Below, piece by piece: positions 11,804 through 15,452 of a stretch of 15,452 nucleotides of DNA (the stretch's first letter is position 1; each line of letters opens with the position of its first letter). The position numbers and the translations under genes were made by a program. Origin of the DNA: CAYGZA01 sp964354135 (GTDB taxonomy: Bacteria; Planctomycetota; Planctomycetia; Pirellulales; Thermoguttaceae); the NCBI GenBank assembly GCA_964354135.1, contig CAYGZA010000149.1, positions 1-15,452 of the forward strand. Direction: 5' to 3'. The notes beneath the pieces are model-generated. The model searched no databases and was not told where the DNA came from. It was given only the letters and a program-made list of their open reading frames with translations.

Positions 11804-13258
11804 ATGACGGAGGCAAACCCAGCACAACGAGAAAGCCCGATGGAAACCCAACTCGTCGTTCTCGGCGGCGGACCCGGCGGATATGCCGCCGCGTTCATGG
11901 CCGCCGATCTTGGGATGCAAGTGACTCTGGTGGACGCCGAGCCGCGACTGGGCGGCGTGTGCCTGTTGCGCGGCTGCATCCCCTCGAAGGCCCTCCTGCA
12001 CGTGGCCAAGGTCGTCGCCGAGGCCCGGCACGCGGCCGAGTGGGGAGTCTCCTTCCCCGGGCCCAAGATCGACCTGGAGGCCATGCGGGCCCGCAAGGAG
12101 AAGGTCATCGCCACCCTCACCGGCGGCCTGGCCCAGCTCGCCAAGCGGCGCAACGTCCAGGTGATCCGCGCCCGGGGCGTCTTCGAGGACTCGCAAACGC
12201 TGCGGCTTGAGCCGGCGGGTGAGAAGCCGCCGGCGGCCGACCGTCTTCGCTTCCGGCACTGCATCCTGGCCACCGGTTCCAGCCCGATGCGATTGCCGGC
12301 ACTGGAGCTTCCCACGCCGCGGGTCATGGATTCCACCGCAGCGCTGGAGTTGCCCGAGGCGCCGGAGTCGCTCCTGGTGATCGGCGGCGGCTACATCGGC
12401 CTGGAGATGGGGACGGTTTACGCCGCCCTCGGGAGCCGCGTCTCCGTGGTGGAAATGACCGACGGCCTGTTGCCCGGCGTCGACCGCGACCTGGTCAAGC
12501 CGCTCCACAAGAAACTGGAGAAGGACTTCGCGGCCATCTGGCTGGGCACGAAGGTGGTCGCCATGGCCGAGAAGAAGGATGCGGTCGAGGTCACCTTTGA
12601 GGGCGAGGCGAAGAAGGCGGAGCGGTTCGGCCGCGTGCTGGTGGCCGTCGGGCGGCGGCCCAACAGCGCCGGCCTGGGCCTGGAAAACACCAAGGTCCAG
12701 GTCAACCCGCGGGGCTTCGTCGTGGCCGACAACCGGTGCCGCACGGCCGACCCGCACGTGCTGGCCATCGGCGACGTGGCGGGCGAGCCGATGCTGGCCC
12801 ACAAGGCCGCCCACGAGGGAAAGGTCGCCGCGGAAGTCCTTGCGGGGCATGAGGCGGCGGTCTTCGCCCCGCGGGCCATTCCAGCCGTGGTCTTCACCGA
12901 CCCGGAGATCGCCTGGGCCGGGCTGACCGAGACGGAGGCCAAGACGCAAGGCCGGGCCGTCGAGGTGGCCCAGTTCCCTTGGGCCGCCAGCGGTCGGGCC
13001 CAATCCGTAGGACGCACCGAGGGGATGACCAAGTGGCTCATCGACCCGGAAACCCAGCGGGTGGTGGGCTGCGGGATCGTGGGGGCGGGGGCGGGCGACC
13101 TGATCGGCGAGGCAGTGTTGGCCATCGAGATGGGGGCTTCGGCGGAGGACCTTGCCCAGTCGATCCACCCCCACCCGACCCTCAGCGAAACCCTCGGCTT
13201 CGCCGCGGAAGTCCACCTGGGAACGGCGACGGACGTCTACCGGCCGAAGCGAAGTTGA
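11804..13258 (+). CDS. lpdA: Dihydrolipoyl dehydrogenase (E3)
   Basis: E3 reoxidises the dihydrolipoyl arm of E2 using FAD and NAD+, completing the pyruvate dehydrogenase cycle. The protein has 484 residues. The FAD-binding GGGPGGYAAA is at about 21-30; the redox-active disulfide is C53/C58 in GGVCLLRGCIPSK; the NAD-binding GGGYIGLEMG is at about 194-203; the second FAD motif AIGDVAG is at 321-327; and the catalytic dyad is H457/E462 in HPHPTLSE. The ATG at 11804 is chosen because GGAG at 11793-11796 is 7 bases upstream; ATG 11840 (MET-QLVVLGGG) is the alternative. The frame continues up to a TTG at 11756, but that looks like a promoter element. The same E3 may also serve 2-oxoglutarate dehydrogenase or glycine cleavage. 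Confidence 0.96.
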   Translation: MTEANPAQRESPMETQLVVLGGGPGGYAAAFMAADLGMQVTLVDAEPRLGGVCLLRGCIPSKALLHVAKVVAEARHAAEWGVSFPGPKIDLEAMRARKEKVIATLTGGLAQLAKRRNVQVIRARGVFEDSQTLRLEPAGEKPPAADRLRFRHCILATGSSPMRLPALELPTPRVMDSTAALELPEAPESLLVIGGGYIGLEMGTVYAALGSRVSVVEMTDGLLPGVDRDLVKPLHKKLEKDFAAIWLGTKVVAMAEKKDAVEVTFEGEAKKAERFGRVLVAVGRRPNSAGLGLENTKVQVNPRGFVVADNRCRTADPHVLAIGDVAGEPMLAHKAAHEGKVAAEVLAGHEAAVFAPRAIPAVVFTDPEIAWAGLTETEAKTQGRAVEVAQFPWAASGRAQSVGRTEGMTKWLIDPETQRVVGCGIVGAGAGDLIGEAVLAIEMGASAEDLAQSIHPHPTLSETLGFAAEVHLGTATDVYRPKRS

Positions 13259-13297
13259 GGAGAGTTTGGGGTTCGGCGTTCAGGGTTGGCTGTGGCT

Positions 13298-13314
13298 CGG
13301 CTTCGCGGAAGCCG
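13298..13314 (+). other. Perfect hairpin after lpdA
   Basis: A 7-bp stem, CGGCTTC with GAAGCCG, has a GCG loop and lies 40 bases after the lpdA stop. It lacks a T-tract. It may be a 3'-end structure or a dispersed repeat unit; a similar GAAGCCGC/GCGGCTT hairpin lies in aceF at 9874-9889. Confidence 0.4.
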
Positions 13315-13349
13315 CGCACTGGTCATGGTGGCACAGCCGGGGGCGGTTG

Positions 13350-13358
13350 TGCTATAAT
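13350..13358 (+). promoter_or_regulatory. Extended -10 promoter of the DUF1559 gene
   Basis: TGCTATAAT is a perfect extended -10 element (TGnTATAAT). No good -35 is present at 16-18 bases, as is common for extended -10 promoters. Transcription would start near 13365, so the ATG inside this box (13357) cannot be the gene start. Confidence 0.55.
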
Positions 13359-13428
13359 GACGCGGCGCGCAACGCGGATCAAACGAATCGGGACCTTTCC
13401 CTTTCACTTGCGAGCGGGAGTGGTCGTC

Positions 13429-14343
13429 GTGCGGCATTTCGACGCCGGTACGCACTCCGATCTTCGGGATGACTGCTCACCCCGGCGGCCCTGTCCTCAG
13501 GGCACGGTCAAGCCGCGGGGATTCACGCTGGTGGAGCTCTTGGTGGTGATTGCCATCATCGGGATCCTCATCGCGATCTTCTTGCCGGCGGTGCAGGCGG
13601 CCCGCGAGTCGGCCCGGCGGCTCCGGTGCAGCAACCACCTGAGACAGGTCGGCCTGGCCATCCTGGCCTACGAGAACACCCACCAGGTGTTTCCCCCAAC
13701 GTTCACCCGTAATCCCGGCCACAATCTGCTGACGTTCATCCTGCCGTACGTCGAGCAGCAGGCGGTGTATCGCGGATACCGGTTCGACAGGGACTGGCAG
13801 TCGGCAGAGAACAAGCCCGCGCGGGAGGTGGGCATTTCGGTGTTCGTCTGCCCCAGTGCGCCGTCGGGCCGGAAATACGTTTCGGACTACGCCGCCTGTA
13901 CCCTGATCGCTACCGAGGTTTGGAGGCCACTGGTCGCGGGCGGCGTCCTCGCGCGGCGCTCCGACTGGCGGAACCTCTTCGGGCCGGAAGCAGGGCGGTG
14001 TACTCCGGCGGCGGAAGTGCGGGACGGGCTCTCCAACACGTTCATGCTCTTTGAGGATGCCGGCCGGCCTGAGTCCTACCGTCTAGGCGTCTTCGAGCCC
14101 GGGCGGACCATCAGCGGCGCCCGCTGGGCCGACGACGAGGCCCCGTTCTGGGTCCACCAGGTCTGCGGCGGCGCGCAGATGATCAACTGCAGCAACAACA
14201 ACGAGATCTACAGCTTCCACCCCGGCGGGGCGAACTTCTTGTGCGGCGACGGCTCGGTCCATTTCCACACGGAGTCGATGGATCCGGAAGCCTTCGTTTC
14301 GCTCTTCACGCGGGCAGCGGGCGACGTCGTTATGAAGCGCTGA
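13429..14343 (+). CDS. DUF1559 family protein with prepilin-type N-terminus
   Basis: The protein has 304 residues from GTG 13429. It is a planctomycete-typical DUF1559 (PF07596) protein of unknown role, sent to the cytoplasmic membrane through a type IV pilin-like N-terminus. The prepilin site is PRG/FTLVELLVVIAIIG, with cleavage after Gly31 and Glu at mature position 5, followed by the hydrophobic helix and FLPAVQAARESARRLRCSNHLRQ. The C-terminus carries the family signature FHPGGANFLCGDGSVHF (about 264-280). Start choice: GGGAG (13415-13419) is 9 bases before GTG 13429; GTG 13420 directly abuts it. No ATG exists between the promoter and the pilin motif, so a GTG start is needed, giving a long 31-residue polar leader. 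These proteins often sit near secretion genes or sulfatases, but none is here. Confidence 0.9.
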   Translation: MRHFDAGTHSDLRDDCSPRRPCPQGTVKPRGFTLVELLVVIAIIGILIAIFLPAVQAARESARRLRCSNHLRQVGLAILAYENTHQVFPPTFTRNPGHNLLTFILPYVEQQAVYRGYRFDRDWQSAENKPAREVGISVFVCPSAPSGRKYVSDYAACTLIATEVWRPLVAGGVLARRSDWRNLFGPEAGRCTPAAEVRDGLSNTFMLFEDAGRPESYRLGVFEPGRTISGARWADDEAPFWVHQVCGGAQMINCSNNNEIYSFHPGGANFLCGDGSVHFHTESMDPEAFVSLFTRAAGDVVMKR

Positions 14344-14560
14344 CGATGTTCGACCATGCGGGCAGAGGGGCGGGCAAAGCGAGCCCCGCCGACAATCGAG
14401 CTGTCAGCTTTCAGCTATCGGGTTTCAGTTTTCGGCTGCCGGGCCAAGGTAGTCTGGGGCACGGACATGCTGAGGTCTGAAAGCCGATGGCCGACAGCTT
14501 CCTGGTGGGTCTCGCTCCGCTCGGCCCACCCTGCTTCGCCGGCAGCCTCTCTCTGCTGGA
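14344..14560. other. Spacer with TTCAG-rich repeats
   Basis: I see no gene here. Just after the DUF1559 stop, GGGGC (14367-14371) and GCCCC (14383-14387) could form a weak hairpin. From 14403 to 14428 two TCAGCT units are followed by GGGTTTCAG, similar to the GGGTTCA array inside aceF. The remainder is unstructured GC-rich sequence. Confidence 0.45.
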
Positions 14561-14647
14561 CTACTTGCGGTGCCGGATCTTGGACCGCATGCGGCGCTTC
14601 TTGCGGCCGAGCTTGCGTCGGCCTTTCCCGGTCTTCTTGCTTCCCAC
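14561..14647 (-). CDS. Tiny basic protein, AURKAIP1/COX24-domain (bS22-like) candidate
   Basis: From GTG 14647 this encodes 28 residues: MGSKKTGKGRRKLGRKKRR, then MRSKIRHRK and a TAG stop. Almost half are Lys or Arg, and the KKRR-x-RxKIRHRK ending resembles the AURKAIP1/COX24 domain, whose bacterial members include the small-subunit ribosomal protein bS22 (about 33 residues, beginning MGS and ending in RR/HRK-rich sequence). I believe proteins like this occur widely in planctomycetes, but I am working from memory. The likely role is binding rRNA at the decoding end of the 30S subunit. The ribosome site is weak (GGGGA 5 bases before GTG), and a promoter-like sequence lies at 14766-14795, implying a leader of about 110 bases. 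The gene is easily missed because it is so short. Confidence 0.6.
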   Translation of the reverse strand: MGSKKTGKGRRKLGRKKRRMRSKIRHRK

Positions 14648-14765
14648 GTGATTCCCCGTAACAGTAAGTGTTTCACTCAGTCGGCGCGGCGGGACGGCTG
14701 GGCCACACGGCACGAGCGCGCCCGAGGGCGACTGTACCACAGGCCGCCCCTCAGCGCAGCCTTGA

Positions 14766-14795
14766 AGTATAGCAAGAGGCACCCAAACGGGGCAA
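14766..14795 (-). promoter_or_regulatory. Possible promoter of the tiny basic protein
   Basis: On the minus strand TTGCCC (14790-14795) and TATACT (14766-14771) are 18 bases apart, and TATACT is preceded by TGC, an extended -10. It lies about 110 bases upstream of the GTG and 34 bases past the response regulator stop. Confidence 0.35.
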
Positions 14796-14828
14796 GAGGG
14801 GGAGCAACTGAAGCGAGGGCCCGCGGCC

Positions 14829-15272
14829 TCACTCAGCAAACCGGTTCCACTGGCCGGCTTCGCCGATGGCCTGCTCGATCAGCACCAAGAGGGCGTTGGG
14901 GTCATAGGGCTTGCGGACGAAGTAGTAGCAACCCGCCGCCCGGCAGCAGCGGATGATGTCCGGCCGCTCCATCCCGCTCAAGATGATCACCGGGATCGCG
15001 CACGTCTCGGGCGAGTCGGCCAACTGCTGGCAGACCGACAGCCCATCGGTGTCCGGCAGCCGCAAGTCGAGGATCACCAGCGACGGCAACTCCTTTCGCG
15101 CGACGGCCAGCCCCGACTCGCCCGTTTCGGCGGAGAGCGCCTCAAACCCCTGCCGGGTGAGCCGTTCGGTGAGGAGCTCGACCATCGCTTCGTCGTCATC
15201 CACGACGAGGATTCTGTGCCGCGGGGTTTGGCTGCAAACGGGTTGCGGTTGCTCTGTGACAGCAGGCAACAT
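14829..15272 (-). CDS. Stand-alone response regulator receiver protein (CheY-like)
   Basis: The protein has 147 residues and consists of one receiver domain with no output domain. A roughly 18-residue N-terminal tail leads into ILVVDDDEAM (acidic pocket D25, D26), the phospho-acceptor is D69 in VILDLRLPDTDG, the switch Ser is S99 in VIILSG and the conserved Lys is K121 in VRKPYD. All the residues needed for phosphotransfer are present, so it should be phosphorylated by a histidine kinase encoded elsewhere. It probably acts through protein contacts, in chemotaxis, a phosphorelay or partner-switching. It has an unusual number of cysteines (C13, C81, C91, C109, C110, C115); the CC pair and C115 lie near the signalling face. 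The ATG at 15272 has AAAGGG about 7 bases upstream. It is preceded by a good promoter. Confidence 0.92.
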   Translation of the reverse strand: MLPAVTEQPQPVCSQTPRHRILVVDDDEAMVELLTERLTRQGFEALSAETGESGLAVARKELPSLVILDLRLPDTDGLSVCQQLADSPETCAIPVIILSGMERPDIIRCCRAAGCYYFVRKPYDPNALLVLIEQAIGEAGQWNRFAE

Positions 15273-15293
15273 GGGCGGGCCCTTTCCTTGTGG

Positions 15294-15330
15294 TAGTCAA
15301 ACCTAGACCACAAATGCGGGTTAGTCAAAC
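15294..15330. repeat. Direct repeat TAGTCAAAC around the -35 and -10 boxes
   Basis: Two exact copies of TAGTCAAAC (15294-15302 and 15322-15330) are 28 bases apart start to start, slightly under three helical turns. One covers the -35 box and the other overlaps the -10 box and start point, as expected for operator half-sites or a duplicated promoter element. Confidence 0.55.
15300..15328 (-). promoter_or_regulatory. Promoter of the response regulator gene
   Basis: On the minus strand TTGACT (15323-15328) and TAGGTT (15300-15305) are 17 bases apart, predicting a start near 15293 and a 20-base leader containing the AAAGGG ribosome site. Confidence 0.5.
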
Positions 15331-15452
15331 TGGGACGCGCTATGCGGCTGGAGGGGATGGGAGGACGCCGATGGGTGGGCTGGAAGAGCAGGCAGTTAGT
15401 AGGGCGGGCGTCTCGCCTTAGTTTTACCCACATTTTCTCTGTTGGGCTATGA
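15331..15452. other. Right-edge non-coding sequence
   Basis: I see no supported gene in the last 122 bases; the region upstream of the response regulator promoter is G-rich on the + strand (repeated GATGGG/GGTGGG) and then becomes more AT-rich at the window edge. Confidence 0.35.

Larger units (their letters stand above)
13259..13428. other. Spacer between lpdA and the DUF1559 gene
   Basis: It contains a TTCGG/TTCAGGG-type low-complexity stretch (13268-13288), a perfect hairpin CGGCTTC-GCG-GAAGCCG (13298-13314) that could act as a weak terminator for lpdA although it has no T-run, and the promoter at 13350-13358. Confidence 0.5.

Noticed and set aside
11783..13216. Minus-strand frame of 477 codons opposite lpdA
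   Set aside because: His/Gly/Arg-rich shadow with no family features; lpdA motifs are complete on the plus strand.
12979..13428. Upstream extension of the DUF1559 frame into lpdA
   Set aside because: It overlaps lpdA out of frame and crosses the promoter; the pilin-type N-terminus demands a start close to 13429.
14561..14839. 92-codon version of the tiny basic minus-strand protein
   Set aside because: The added N-terminal part is Pro/Ser/Cys-rich noise, and it runs through the putative promoter; the conserved-looking part starts at MGSKK.
1..15452. tRNA, rRNA, transposase, integrase or CRISPR array
   Set aside because: I looked for cloverleaf-like segments, DDE/tyrosine recombinase motifs and regularly spaced repeats and saw none, so mobility of the TA genes is inferred only from context.

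Overview
The window looks like a chromosomal segment of a high-GC member of the Planctomycetota, probably Pirellulales-like. The best markers are a DUF1559 protein with a type IV pilin-like N-terminus (a family greatly expanded in planctomycetes), short GC-rich dispersed repeats between genes, and weak or absent Shine-Dalgarno sequences on several housekeeping genes. The lineage call is an inference from gene families and style, not from a marker-gene phylogeny.

Layout. (1) 1-1271: two unrecognised genes with a less GC-biased codon pattern than the rest, by eye; the second is a single-pass membrane protein with a CxxCxxC motif. (2) 1272-2883: a spacer with hairpins, then an MFS transporter. 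(3) 2944-4880, minus strand: an ABC permease and ATPase of the molybdate/tungstate/sulfate type, overlapping by 4 bases, with no binding protein in view. (4) 4881-5161: a spacer holding a 19-bp inverted repeat. (5) 5162-13258: the pyruvate dehydrogenase genes aceE (E1, homodimeric type), aceF (E2) and lpdA (E3), in the usual order but interleaved with toxin-antitoxin-type genes. A ParD-like antitoxin is divergent from aceE. An antitoxin-like gene with a 16-codon toxin stub and a complete VapB/VapC pair lie between aceE and aceF. A Fic/Doc-type gene lies between aceF and lpdA, faced by a small minus-strand ORF with a sequence resembling the inhibitory motif of Fic antitoxins. (6) 13429-14343: the DUF1559 gene behind a strong extended -10 promoter. 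(7) 14561-14647, minus: a tiny, very basic ORF resembling AURKAIP1/COX24-domain (bS22-like) ribosomal proteins. (8) 14829-15272, minus: a stand-alone CheY-like receiver protein with a well-formed promoter and a repeated TAGTCAAAC box.

How the genes fit together. AceE, AceF and Lpd form one complex converting pyruvate to acetyl-CoA. The insertions appear to have split their transcription. VapB-VapC-AceF-Fic read as one unit from a vapBC-type promoter, and vapC and aceF share an ATGA stop/start. If correct, E2 synthesis would depend on a promoter that VapB/VapC normally autoregulate, and lpdA has its own promoter. This arrangement is the most unusual signal in the window. Dispersed repeat material has also entered the reading frame of the flexible linker of AceF.
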